DNA from: Bacteroidota bacterium
GTDB lineage: Bacteria > Bacteroidota > Bacteroidia > Bacteroidales > JAAUTT01
Direction: 5' to 3'
DNA: 64,000 nt
Assembly: GCA_023429135.1 (NCBI GenBank)
Contig: JAEYWD010000034.1
Coordinates: forward strand, 75,544 to 139,543
Of this stretch, positions 16,504 to 24,551 are shown one piece after another; within the stretch, counting starts at the first letter, position 1; each line of letters starts with the position of its first letter. Made by a program: the position numbers and the translations under genes. The notes under the pieces were generated by a model. The model searched no databases and was not told where the DNA came from. It saw only the letters and a program-made list of their open reading frames with translations.

Positions 16504-16612
16504 GCCTCACCCTAAATCCCTCTCCTGCAGGAGAGGGACTTTGAAGAGCTCCGAATATAATGTGGTGCGGTCTTTCTCCCCTCTCCAAAAGGAGAGGGGG
16601 CGGGGGTGAGGT
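16504..16612. repeat. Palindromic intergenic element, copy 2
   Basis: Same design as the element at 13510-13629: outer inverted ends GCCTCACCC and GGGTGAGGT, and two inner hairpins. These are CCCTCTCC-TGCA-GGAGAGGG at 16518-16537 and CCCCTCTCC-AAAA-GGAGAGGGG at 16578-16599. The two copies bracket the SDR/epimerase/methyltransferase block. Confidence 0.8.
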
Positions 16613-16668
16613 CATAGAAACTTCACGAATTATTCAGTTAAGTTACCGGTTGCAATTAAAAATATTTT

Positions 16669-17964
16669 ATGCTAAATAAAATTGATATTCAGATTACGGG
16701 AGATGAAATGATCAGTCAGATTGCTGATTTGTTTCCCATTTGCCGGAGTATTACCGGCAATGGATTGCGGGAAACGCTCAGTAAAATAAGCAGTATCATT
16801 CCTTTGGAAATTCATGAAATTCCCACGGGAACCAAAGTCCTCGACTGGGAAATTCCCCGCGAATGGAATATCCGCCAAGCCTACATCAAAAACTCTTCAG
16901 GACAAACTATTGTCGATTTCAAAAACTTAAACCTGCACGTGCTTAATTACAGCACTCCTGTAAATGCAAGGTTAAGTCTGGATGAACTAAAACCTCATCT
17001 TCATTCTATTCCCGATAAACCCGACCTTGTTCCTTACCGCACTTCGTATTACAAGGAAAACTGGGGATTCTGCATGAGTCATAATCAACTCACTTCTTTA
17101 AAGGAGGATACCTACGAGGTGGTTATCGATTCGGAACTTTCGGACGGAAGCCTTACTTATGGTGAGTATTATGTAAAAGGAAAAACGGAGGATGAAGTTC
17201 TGATTTCAACGCATGTTTGCCACCCATCGCTTTGCAACGACAATCTCTCGGGAATTGCGGTCTGCAGCCGGCTGGCTAAAATTGTATCGGAAATGTCGCC
17301 CTATTTCTCTTACCGGTTCCTGTTTATCCCCGGCACCATTGGAGCAATAGCCTGGCTGGCAAAAAACGAAGATAAAATTAAGCATGTAAAATACGGCCTG
17401 GTAACTTCATTACTTGGCATCGACAGCATTTTTACCTACAAGCGTTCCCGACAGGCAACTGCGCGAATCGATAAAATTGCCGGATATGTACTTTCGCATA
17501 TGCCCGACAGTCATGTGATCGATTTTATTCCTTATGGCTACGACGAGCGTCAATTCTGTTCGCCAGGTTTTAATATGCCGGTAGGCAACCTTACGAGGGT
17601 TCCTTTTGGCGAATACCCCGAGTATCATACCTCGGCCGATAACATGGATCTGATTTCAGCTAAAGCACTGAAAGATTCGCTGGACACATTTCTGAAAATA
17701 ATTCAGCACATCGAAGCTGACCGATTTTATATTAACCAATTCCCGAAAGGAGAACCTCAACTTGGCAAACGTGGCCTTTACGATGCTATTGGTGGCCACA
17801 ACGACAGCAAAACCCTGCAACTTGCGTTTTTATGGGTACTGAACTACTCTGACGGAGCTCATAGTCTCACCGATATTGCAATGCTATCAAAAATTGACAT
17901 TAGAATTATTGCCGAAGCTGCGGAACTTCTTCTTTCAAAGGGTTTATTAAAACAAAATACCTGA
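16669..17964 (+). CDS. DUF4910 aminopeptidase-like protein (M28-type fold)
   Basis: The 431-residue protein matches the DUF4910/DUF2172 aminopeptidase-like family. It has an N-terminal segment FPICRSITGNGLRETL, a metallopeptidase-type core with STHVCHPSLCNDNLSG (likely metal-binding His and Asp), a further YGYDERQF segment, and EYHTSADNMD, another likely metal ligand. A C-terminal winged-helix-like domain of ~80 residues follows. The fold is related to zinc aminopeptidases, but the substrate is unknown. Family members are often found in nucleotide-sugar and glycan clusters, suggesting action on an amide-linked glycan or sugar intermediate; that is inference. No signal peptide is seen. An aminotransferase gene follows after 27 bases. 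Confidence 0.8.
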   Translation: MLNKIDIQITGDEMISQIADLFPICRSITGNGLRETLSKISSIIPLEIHEIPTGTKVLDWEIPREWNIRQAYIKNSSGQTIVDFKNLNLHVLNYSTPVNARLSLDELKPHLHSIPDKPDLVPYRTSYYKENWGFCMSHNQLTSLKEDTYEVVIDSELSDGSLTYGEYYVKGKTEDEVLISTHVCHPSLCNDNLSGIAVCSRLAKIVSEMSPYFSYRFLFIPGTIGAIAWLAKNEDKIKHVKYGLVTSLLGIDSIFTYKRSRQATARIDKIAGYVLSHMPDSHVIDFIPYGYDERQFCSPGFNMPVGNLTRVPFGEYPEYHTSADNMDLISAKALKDSLDTFLKIIQHIEADRFYINQFPKGEPQLGKRGLYDAIGGHNDSKTLQLAFLWVLNYSDGAHSLTDIAMLSKIDIRIIAEAAELLLSKGLLKQNT

Positions 17965-17991
17965 GAAGAAAATAGTTTTTAATGAGGGGTT

Positions 17992-19299
17992 ATGAAGTTC
18001 GAAAATTCAAAGAGAATCCAAAACCGGTTTCATGAAGTGATTCCCGGAGGCAGTCACACCTACGCGAAGGGTGACGATCAGTTTGCCGAAAATATGCCTG
18101 TTTACATCGAAAGAGGTAAAGGTTGCCATGTTTGGGACGTTGATGGTAACGAATTTATAGAGTATGGAATGGGTCTCAGAGCTGTTGCTCTTGGCCACGC
18201 GTTCGAACCTGTTAATGAAGCCGTACGACAGCAGATTCTTTTGGGAAATAACTATGTTAGGCCAGCTAAAATTGAACTCGATTGTGCCGAAGAATTTCTC
18301 TCTATCATTACCGGTGCCGAAATGGTAAAGTTTTGTAAAGACGGTTCTGATGCAACATCGGGCGCTGTAAAAATAGCACGTGCTTACACAGGAAGAGATT
18401 TGGTAGCTGTTTGCGGCGACCAGCCCTTTTTCTCGGTCGACGACTGGTTCATTGGAACCACGCCCATGTCGGCAGGAATTCCCAAAGCTGTTAAGGACCT
18501 CACTGTAAAATTCAGCTTTAACGACATTGAAAGCGTTAAAAGCATGTTTAACCAGTATCCCAATAAAATAGCCTGTGTTATTCTTGAAGCTGAAAAATTC
18601 ACTCCTCCGGCAAACAATTTTCTCCACGAATTAAAAAGAATTGCCAACGAAAACGGCGCCCTTTTTATTCTCGACGAAATGATTACAGGATTCCGGTGGC
18701 ACATCGGCGGAGCACAGAAAAAATATAATATCGTTCCCGACCTTTCAACCTTTGGTAAGGCCATGGGGAACGGATTTGCGATTTCGGCCCTGGCTGGTAA
18801 ACGCGAGTTTATGCAACTGGGGGGACTGCATCATAAAAAAGAAAGAGTTTTTCTGCTCTCGACAACACATGGAGCAGAGAACCACGGGTTGGCGGCTGCC
18901 ATTGCCAACATCCGTTTTTATAAGAACAATGATGTAATCGGCACTCTTTACCGTCAGGGAAAACGCCTGGCCGACGGCGTAAACAAAGCTTCGGCAGAGC
19001 TTGGTTTAATTGACTATGTTTCTATCATCGGTCCCGATTGTTGCTCGGTTTACAAAACCAGCGACCAGGACAAAAAACCGTCGCAGCCATTCCGCACCCT
19101 TTTTATCCAGGAAACCATGAAACGGGGATTGTTAATGCCTTCCAGCATCGTTTCTTATTCTCATTCCGATAAAGATATTGACGACACCATCGAAAAAATT
19201 GCCGAAACGCTGGTGATCTACAAAAAAGCGCTGGAAGAAGGTGTCGAAAAATATCTGGAAGGAGCCAGTGTAAAACCGGTTTTCAGGCAGTATAATTAG
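17992..19299 (+). CDS. Class III aminotransferase, glutamate-1-semialdehyde mutase-like
   Basis: The 435-residue PLP enzyme resembles HemL-type aminotransferases: VIPGGSHTYAKG at the start, FCKDGSDATSGAVKIARAYTGR (the phosphate-binding region), ILDEMITGFR, and the PLP lysine K256 in STFGKAMGNG. It is unlikely to be the tetrapyrrole HemL, because it sits in a sugar cluster beside a C-methyltransferase and a DUF4910 protein and because its C-terminus is extended. A plausible role is transamination of a keto sugar or of a small acid used to decorate a glycan. No hemL-linked gene is nearby. Ordering suggests co-expression with the DUF4910 gene, 27 bases upstream. Confidence 0.8.
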   Translation: MKFENSKRIQNRFHEVIPGGSHTYAKGDDQFAENMPVYIERGKGCHVWDVDGNEFIEYGMGLRAVALGHAFEPVNEAVRQQILLGNNYVRPAKIELDCAEEFLSIITGAEMVKFCKDGSDATSGAVKIARAYTGRDLVAVCGDQPFFSVDDWFIGTTPMSAGIPKAVKDLTVKFSFNDIESVKSMFNQYPNKIACVILEAEKFTPPANNFLHELKRIANENGALFILDEMITGFRWHIGGAQKKYNIVPDLSTFGKAMGNGFAISALAGKREFMQLGGLHHKKERVFLLSTTHGAENHGLAAAIANIRFYKNNDVIGTLYRQGKRLADGVNKASAELGLIDYVSIIGPDCCSVYKTSDQDKKPSQPFRTLFIQETMKRGLLMPSSIVSYSHSDKDIDDTIEKIAETLVIYKKALEEGVEKYLEGASVKPVFRQYN

Positions 19300-19301
19300 G
19301 G

Positions 19302-19346
19302 GTTTAGGCTATAGGAGTTTAGGCTATAGGGGTTTAGGCTATAGGG
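19302..19346. repeat. Three tandem 15-bp units GTTTAGGCTATAGG(A/G)
   Basis: Copies at 19302-19316, 19317-19331 and 19332-19346 differ only in the last base. The same core (TTTAGGCTATAGG or TTTAGGCTACAG) recurs at 9917-9930 and around 62938-62950, so this is a dispersed intergenic unit. Confidence 0.9.
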
Positions 19347-19376
19347 AACAGCCGGAGAATTTCGGAGCTTGTTAAA

Positions 19377-19560
19377 CTCCGTGGTTCTCTGTGTACTGTT
19401 TATTTCACAGAGGACCACAGAGTATACACAGAGAAATTCAGGAGAAAACAGCCGTTTAGTGATTTTCAAATTAAGAGTTAATTTGAAATCGAACATTACG
19501 AATATGAAATTGCATTTTCTCTGTGGTTCTCCTGTATTAATCTCCGTGGTTCTCTGTGTA
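19377..19560. repeat. Direct and inverted copies of a CTCCGTGGTTCTCTGTGTA unit
   Basis: Two exact 19-base copies lie at 19377-19395 and 19542-19560. Between them, near 19410-19436, sits the inverted form (CACAGAGGACCACAGAG, then TACACAGAGAAA), and a partial copy lies near 19518-19530. The region can fold into several alternative hairpins and is non-coding. It fills most of the 306-base gap between the aminotransferase and the nitrilase. Confidence 0.8.
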
Positions 19561-19569
19561 ACTATTGTC

Positions 19570-19577
19570 TATATTTG
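19570..19577 (+). promoter_or_regulatory. -7 promoter element (TATATTTG) for the nitrilase gene
   Basis: TATATTTG matches TAnnTTTG, 28 bases upstream of the ATG at 19606, so the nitrilase probably has its own promoter. Confidence 0.5.
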
Positions 19578-19605
19578 CGAATCGAAATAAATTATTCCAA
19601 AACAA

Positions 19606-20403
19606 ATGGAAAACAATCAGCTAAAAATAGCAGCCACTCAAATGGCTTCGGTACCGGGCGATTTTATGAAGAATCGCGAAATCATAAGCAAATTCGTTGA
19701 AAAAGCTTCCCTGCAGGGAGCTGACCTGATTATAACTCCCGAACTTTCTAATGTTGGCTACGACTTAACTATCCTTCGTAACATTGGTTACAATTTTCAG
19801 GAAGAAGTCAATTATTACACGGAACTTGCATCAATTTACAAAATAACACTTCTTGCAGGTTTACTGGAAGAAGCAGACGGAAAGCTTTTTAATTCGCTTT
19901 TTGTTTTCAACCCGGAGGGTGAAATAACAACTGTTTACCGTAAAATCAACCTTTTCCCCTTAAGTAAGGAAAGCGAAGTTTTTCAGCATGGAACAAAACC
20001 TGTAACCATAACGGTTGGCGACTTTAAAATTGGATTATCCATTTGCTACGATATCCGTTTCCCGGAACTTTTCAGAGCTTATGTGGACGAAAATTGCCAG
20101 GCGCTTATCGTATCCTCGGCATTTCCCTTTCCCCGGTTGGAGCATTGGCAAACCTTATTAAAAGCACATGCAATTATGAACCAGTCGTGGGTGATTGCAA
20201 GCAACCGCATTGGCAAAGATGTGGGTGCTCCTTTCCTGGGACATAGCTGTTTTATCGATCCATGGGGCCAGGTAACCTCAACCTTAACCGATAAAGAAGA
20301 AGATATACTTATCGACACCATCGACCTGGAAAGGGTAAACGAAGTACGAAAAAAAATATGCGCCTTCTCCGACAGGAAGGAATATTACGGGAAAGTGAAT
20401 TGA
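19606..20403 (+). CDS. Carbon-nitrogen hydrolase (nitrilase superfamily, amidase-like)
   Basis: The 265-residue protein shows the complete Glu-Lys-Cys triad of the nitrilase superfamily: E46 in TPELS, K113 in YRKINLF and C147 in ICYDIRFPE. Such enzymes hydrolyse amides or, less often, nitriles in the cytoplasm. The ICYDIRFPE active-site strand is typical of the omega-amidase/Nit2-like and related branches. It directly follows the sugar cluster with an aminotransferase and a DUF4910 protein, so it may act on an amide made there. It has its own promoter, and may instead be an unlinked housekeeping amidase. Confidence 0.85.
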   Translation: MENNQLKIAATQMASVPGDFMKNREIISKFVEKASLQGADLIITPELSNVGYDLTILRNIGYNFQEEVNYYTELASIYKITLLAGLLEEADGKLFNSLFVFNPEGEITTVYRKINLFPLSKESEVFQHGTKPVTITVGDFKIGLSICYDIRFPELFRAYVDENCQALIVSSAFPFPRLEHWQTLLKAHAIMNQSWVIASNRIGKDVGAPFLGHSCFIDPWGQVTSTLTDKEEDILIDTIDLERVNEVRKKICAFSDRKEYYGKVN

Positions 20404-20722
20404 AATTATTCATTAGGTCATTAGGTCATTGGTGGTCATTAAGTCATTAGGAGCTATTATTGACACGCAGCAATTGACCATTATTGACGCGAGCAAATGA
20501 TTCCTAACCGACGCGCAGCAATTGACCATTTTTGACCCAAAGCATCCAACAATCCCATCATTTTCTTCTACTGTTCACCTCACCAATAAAAGCGTTTATC
20601 AAAACTATCGGGTAAATGGTAAACAAAACGATTATCTCAAAAAGAAAAACTCCAATTTATTTGTTGTATGAAAGAACTGAATCGCTACTTGTATTTATTA
20701 ATATGGATTTTAATTGTTGAAA
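20404..20722. repeat. Intergenic region with 27-bp direct repeats
   Basis: This 319-base gap begins with loose ATTAGGTCATT units (20413-20450). A 27-base unit GAC(A/G)CGCAGCAATTGACC-type then appears twice, at 20462-20488 and 20510-20536, with two mismatches. The remainder up to the glycosyltransferase start is AT-rich and shows no gene. Confidence 0.75.
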
Positions 20723-21775
20723 ATGACTGGAGTAAGTGTTATAATATGCTGTTATAATAGCAGCAAGCGATTGCCAAAAACGCTCGATCACTTGAAAGTG
20801 CAAGAGGTTCCATCGCATATCAAATGGGAAGTAATAGTTGTTGACAATGCCTCGACCGACAATACCTCAAACCTTGCAAAAGAATATTGGGGTAACCATC
20901 CGGTTCCGCTACGCGTGATTACCGAAATGAAACCGGGATTATCCAACGCTCGCACCGCGGGCATCAATAGCAGCAAATACGATTATGTTACTCTTGTTGA
21001 CGATGATAACTGGGTAGAAAAACGGTGGGTGGAAAAAACATTCAAAATTCTGCATACCAACCCGGATGTAGCGCTCTGCGGAGGCCAGGGTACCGGTGTT
21101 TTCGAAACTGAAAGACCTTTTTGGTTCGACAATTTTGAACGCGCTTATGCCATAGGTCCCCAAAACAACATTACCGGCATATTGCCTCCAAATAACTCGT
21201 TTCTTTACGGGGCCGGGTTAGGCATTAAAAAAGAAATTCTCCAGAATTTGCTTCGATCGGGATACAAATTTTGGTTAACCGACCGTAGCGGGAAAAAACT
21301 GAGTTCAGGTGGCGATTTTGAACTCTGTCTTGTAATGTCGTTGCTGGGTTATAAACTTTATTACGACAACGATATGACTTTTTATCATTATATGCCAGCC
21401 GGAAGGTTAACATGGGATTACATGATAAAACTTGCCAGGGGCTTTGGAAGATCGACTGCGGTAATTCAGCAATACCAGGTACTTGTTTACCAAAAGAAAG
21501 GATTTGAACGGTTGAAGTTCCGAAACTATTTTCTTTCCGTTCTCATGTCGGCATACAGGGTAGTAAAGGCAACTTTAATAATTGTTCCCCTCTTATTTTC
21601 AGATAAAACAGGAAGTTCCAAATACTACAAATTTGTATACAACATTCACAGTTTGTTGTCTAAACTCAGCTTCTACTCCAATCATAAAAAACTGATCAAC
21701 GATCTCGAGAATGGGAAATGGAAATCTGTCTCTGCAAACCGAATTAGCAAAGAAAAAGAAAAACAAATAGCCTAA
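20723..21775 (+). CDS. Family 2 glycosyltransferase
   Basis: The 350-residue GT-A fold protein begins SVIICCYNSSKRLPKTL and has the nucleotide-sugar motif VVDNASTDNTSN, the metal-binding DDDN (TLVDDDNWVE) and a later GGDFELCLVM that fits the acceptor/base region. It likely adds a sugar to a growing surface polysaccharide repeat unit on the cytoplasmic face. A hydrophobic segment near residue 275 (ATLIIVPLLF) may anchor it to the membrane. I chose ATG 20723; a TTG at 20714 would add three residues. The next GT2 gene starts 20 bases after its stop, so they form an operon. Confidence 0.85.
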   Translation: MTGVSVIICCYNSSKRLPKTLDHLKVQEVPSHIKWEVIVVDNASTDNTSNLAKEYWGNHPVPLRVITEMKPGLSNARTAGINSSKYDYVTLVDDDNWVEKRWVEKTFKILHTNPDVALCGGQGTGVFETERPFWFDNFERAYAIGPQNNITGILPPNNSFLYGAGLGIKKEILQNLLRSGYKFWLTDRSGKKLSSGGDFELCLVMSLLGYKLYYDNDMTFYHYMPAGRLTWDYMIKLARGFGRSTAVIQQYQVLVYQKKGFERLKFRNYFLSVLMSAYRVVKATLIIVPLLFSDKTGSSKYYKFVYNIHSLLSKLSFYSNHKKLINDLENGKWKSVSANRISKEKEKQIA

Positions 21776-21795
21776 CTTTTATATAATAAAAATAT

Positions 21796-22704
21796 ATGGA
21801 AGATCTTCTAACCATTGCATTACCTGTTTACAAAAGAACCGATTTTATTCGCCGTGCACTGGACAGTGCCGTAAACCAAACCGTAAAGTGCCGCATTTTG
21901 CTGATCGATAACTGCTCTCCGCACGATGAGTTTAAAAAAATAGCAGATAGCTATAATAATCCGCTCATCACTTATGTTCGGAACGAAGTTACGGTTCCGC
22001 TGGAGGAAAACTTCAACAAATGTTTTCACCTATGCCAGACTCCGTGGTTAACAATTCTCCACGACGACGATATGCTGCATATCCAATATGTTGAAACAGC
22101 ACAAAAAGTTTTGAGTAAATTCCCCGATGTTGGCGGGTTTGCTGTTAAAGCCAGGGTGGCTGAAAATGAATGGGACGGGTTATTCAAAGAAACCGCCATC
22201 ACAAACGACTTCAAAGTTCTTAAAGAGGCATTCTTTTTCTTTCAACATCTAACGCCATTTGTAGGTGTTATGCTTAATCGCGATAAAGCTTTGAAAATTG
22301 GAGGCTTTGTTAAAGATCATTACCCTATTGCCGATTTCGACTTCTGGTTTAAATACAGTGCGGTTAATAAAATGGTGCTGGTGAACCAGGAACTTTCCTT
22401 TTACAGGGTTTCATCCCAACAATTAACAAACGATGTAATTGACATTCTTGTACAAAAACTATATAAATACCGGTTGAACTTAATACGAAGAAGTAAACAT
22501 AAAAACATTCTTACTTATCTTGCTTTGGAGGATTCACTTTTGAATAACATTAAATACTATAAATCAGTTTATAGCAATTTCCCAAATCTGGATTCGCTTT
22601 TAAACTCACGACGCGCCAGAGTAGCAGGTGTAATGCTGAAATATAAGCTTGTTAAAAAACTTGTGAATTATTACCGCCGGAAAATTTCATTCGAAAATGC
22701 TTAG
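21796..22704 (+). CDS. Family 2 glycosyltransferase
   Basis: The 302-residue protein is a GT-A fold transferase: TIALPVYKRTDFIRRALDS at the N-terminus, LLIDNCSPHD, and the metal-binding HDDDM (TILHDDDMLH) near residue 90. A conserved aromatic acidic patch ADFDFWFKYS follows near 180. It is expected to transfer one sugar of the repeat unit; donor and acceptor are unknown. It is the second of two adjacent GT2 genes ahead of a flippase. A purine-rich repeat follows its stop. Confidence 0.85.
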   Translation: MEDLLTIALPVYKRTDFIRRALDSAVNQTVKCRILLIDNCSPHDEFKKIADSYNNPLITYVRNEVTVPLEENFNKCFHLCQTPWLTILHDDDMLHIQYVETAQKVLSKFPDVGGFAVKARVAENEWDGLFKETAITNDFKVLKEAFFFFQHLTPFVGVMLNRDKALKIGGFVKDHYPIADFDFWFKYSAVNKMVLVNQELSFYRVSSQQLTNDVIDILVQKLYKYRLNLIRRSKHKNILTYLALEDSLLNNIKYYKSVYSNFPNLDSLLNSRRARVAGVMLKYKLVKKLVNYYRRKISFENA

Positions 22705-22789
22705 AAAGTGGAAGGAATGAAGAGATGAAGAAATGAAGAGAATGAAGAAATGAAGGAAATGAAGGAAATGAAAGGAATGAAAGGAATGA
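22705..22789. repeat. Purine-rich degenerate GAAATGAAG repeat
   Basis: About 85 bases immediately after the glycosyltransferase stop consist of loosely repeated GAAATGAAG, GAGATGAAG and GAATGAAAG units with almost no pyrimidine apart from T. It resembles the AATG tract at 1543-1570. It is non-coding. Confidence 0.85.
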
Positions 22790-22923
22790 TTTTTTGACAT
22801 AGGAGTCGCTAAAAGTAGTTATAGCTTGTAATGGACTTAAAATCAAATCTTGTAGCCAATTACGGGAATATTAAATCAATATGCCGTCATGATTGTTAAA
22901 TAGTAGTTAACCATTTTAATTTG

Positions 22924-24360
22924 ATGATAAACGTTTTTAAGAAGTTAATCGATAGCCCAACCATATTATCCTGGTCTTCAGTATTTGTTCGTTTTGGAAG
23001 TGCATTGTTTGTTTTGCCGCTTACGCTCAAAGTTTTTACGCCTCTCGAACAGTCGTTCTGGTTCCTGTTAACAACAGTTACCGGATTTGCTATGCTTGCT
23101 GACTCGGGTTTTGGTTCAACGCTTGTAAGGGCGGTATCGTATTTTAAAGCGGGGGCAAAAGAACTGCCTCAAAGCCGCGAAGATTACGAAGAAAAACTTG
23201 AAGTTACGGAAGAAGGTCCAAACCTCGAAAAACTCCAGCGCTTATTATCAACTTCCTTTCGAATTTACCTTTTCATCAATCTGTTCATGATATTTATACT
23301 GCTCACAGCAGGAATACTGATGGTTTGGAATATTATGGAAATGGGGCATCACCGCATCGATTTCTGGATTGCCTACGCTCTTATTATTCTTAACAGCACC
23401 ATGTCGATAATGGGAGTAAAATGGAGTTCGTTTGTTAGGGGACTAGGATATATAAAGCTTGAATCGCGGTATGGTCTTGTCCAGGGGCTCTTTCAGATTC
23501 TCGTATTCATAATTTTACTCTCCTTTGGCTTAAAACCAGTTTACCTGATTGCCTATATGACTTTTCAGGTAATTGCCCGGTATTTTTACCTGAAAAAACT
23601 TGTCGTAAAATGGTTTAGCGAACAGGGAATAAAGGTTGGTCATCCCGACTTCGACAAGGGACTTTTCAAATCATTATGGTCGTCTACCTGGCGGTTCGGG
23701 GGTTTATCGTGGGGAGTGTTTGCCGTAAACTCCGGAACCTCGGTTGTTATTTCGCAATTAAAGGATCCGGTTATGATGGCCAGCTTTCTTCTTACACAGC
23801 GTATAGTAGTCTTCATTAGTAATATGGCAAAGGCACCATTCTATACCAATATTCCCATTATTTATGAGCTTACTGCCAAAAAGGATATGGAAGGTCTAAA
23901 AAAGAAATCGTCCGAATACATATTTGTTGGACTTTCGTTACTGGTAGGCGCTTTGGGTGTTATTTTACTATTCGGTAACATGGGCCTTGAATTACTCGGG
24001 GTCGAAACCCGTTTTGTCCCTTTCTGGATATTGCTTGTTATAATTATAAGCGAAATCCTTGAAATACATTCATCATATCATGCCGGACTTTACATCTCGA
24101 CCAATCATATTCCGTTTTTATGGCCGGCAACTATCTCGGGAGTTCTCATTATTGCAGCAGGATTTTATGTAATGCCCATCTATGGAGTTTTAGGAGTGGT
24201 TCTTGCAAAGCTTGTAATTCAGTTGGTTTACAATTATTGGTACTCCGTAAAGTTATCGCTGCAATTGTTAAACTGGAATTTTTTCGAATATCTGGCCATG
24301 CTTCCTGTTTATGGGATAAAAGGTATTACCAATAAAATTAAATTCCTGAAAGGAAAATAA
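22924..24360 (+). CDS. Wzx-like polysaccharide flippase (MOP superfamily)
   Basis: The ~478-residue protein is an integral membrane protein with about 12-14 predicted helices. Its opening, LSWSSVFVRFGSALFVLPL, is typical of oligosaccharide flippases, and a charged loop near residues 78-105 separates helices 2 and 3. It would move lipid-linked repeat units from the cytoplasmic to the periplasmic face. The ATG at 22924 is preferred to a TTG at 22921. It follows two GT2 genes. With the Wzy-like protein at 31321-32565 and the Wza/Wzc set it would complete a Wzx/Wzy-type pathway. Confidence 0.8.
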   Translation: MINVFKKLIDSPTILSWSSVFVRFGSALFVLPLTLKVFTPLEQSFWFLLTTVTGFAMLADSGFGSTLVRAVSYFKAGAKELPQSREDYEEKLEVTEEGPNLEKLQRLLSTSFRIYLFINLFMIFILLTAGILMVWNIMEMGHHRIDFWIAYALIILNSTMSIMGVKWSSFVRGLGYIKLESRYGLVQGLFQILVFIILLSFGLKPVYLIAYMTFQVIARYFYLKKLVVKWFSEQGIKVGHPDFDKGLFKSLWSSTWRFGGLSWGVFAVNSGTSVVISQLKDPVMMASFLLTQRIVVFISNMAKAPFYTNIPIIYELTAKKDMEGLKKKSSEYIFVGLSLLVGALGVILLFGNMGLELLGVETRFVPFWILLVIIISEILEIHSSYHAGLYISTNHIPFLWPATISGVLIIAAGFYVMPIYGVLGVVLAKLVIQLVYNYWYSVKLSLQLLNWNFFEYLAMLPVYGIKGITNKIKFLKGK

Positions 24361-24395
24361 ACCTCGTTTGAGCCACAAAGGCTAAAGCTGTATTG

Positions 24396-24427
24396 GCTGT
24401 GGACCGTTGACCGTGGTCTGTCGACCC
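24396..24427. repeat. Degenerate GCTGTGGACCGTTGACC repeat
   Basis: GCTGTGGACCGTTGACCGTGG matches the string GCTGTGGTCCGTTGAC at 10005-10020 and the units near 4191-4207. It lies 36 bases after the flippase stop. Confidence 0.6.
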
Positions 24428-24538
24428 GCTGTTATGCCTGTTAACTAAACGCCTGCTCCAATTAATTAATCAGCTTAAAAGAAAATTATTGTGAATTTAA
24501 CTTTCAGTCTTAACCCAATTCCTTACATTTACTTAAAC

Positions 24539-24546
24539 TAACTTTG
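24539..24546 (+). promoter_or_regulatory. -7 promoter element (TAACTTTG) of the response regulator gene
   Basis: TAACTTTG matches TAnnTTTG and ends only 5 bases before the ATG at 24552, so the mRNA would be leaderless or nearly so. Confidence 0.5.
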
Positions 24547-24551
24547 CAGGT

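Noticed and set aside
17992..19299. hemL (tetrapyrrole glutamate-1-semialdehyde mutase)
   Set aside because: The fold and PLP lysine match the superfamily, but it sits in a sugar cluster with no tetrapyrrole genes nearby and has its own extended C-terminus, so the specific name was not used.
20404..20722. Candidate CRISPR or small-RNA locus from 27-bp repeats
   Set aside because: Only two copies with a 21-bp gap and no cas genes; it looks like ordinary degenerate intergenic repetition.
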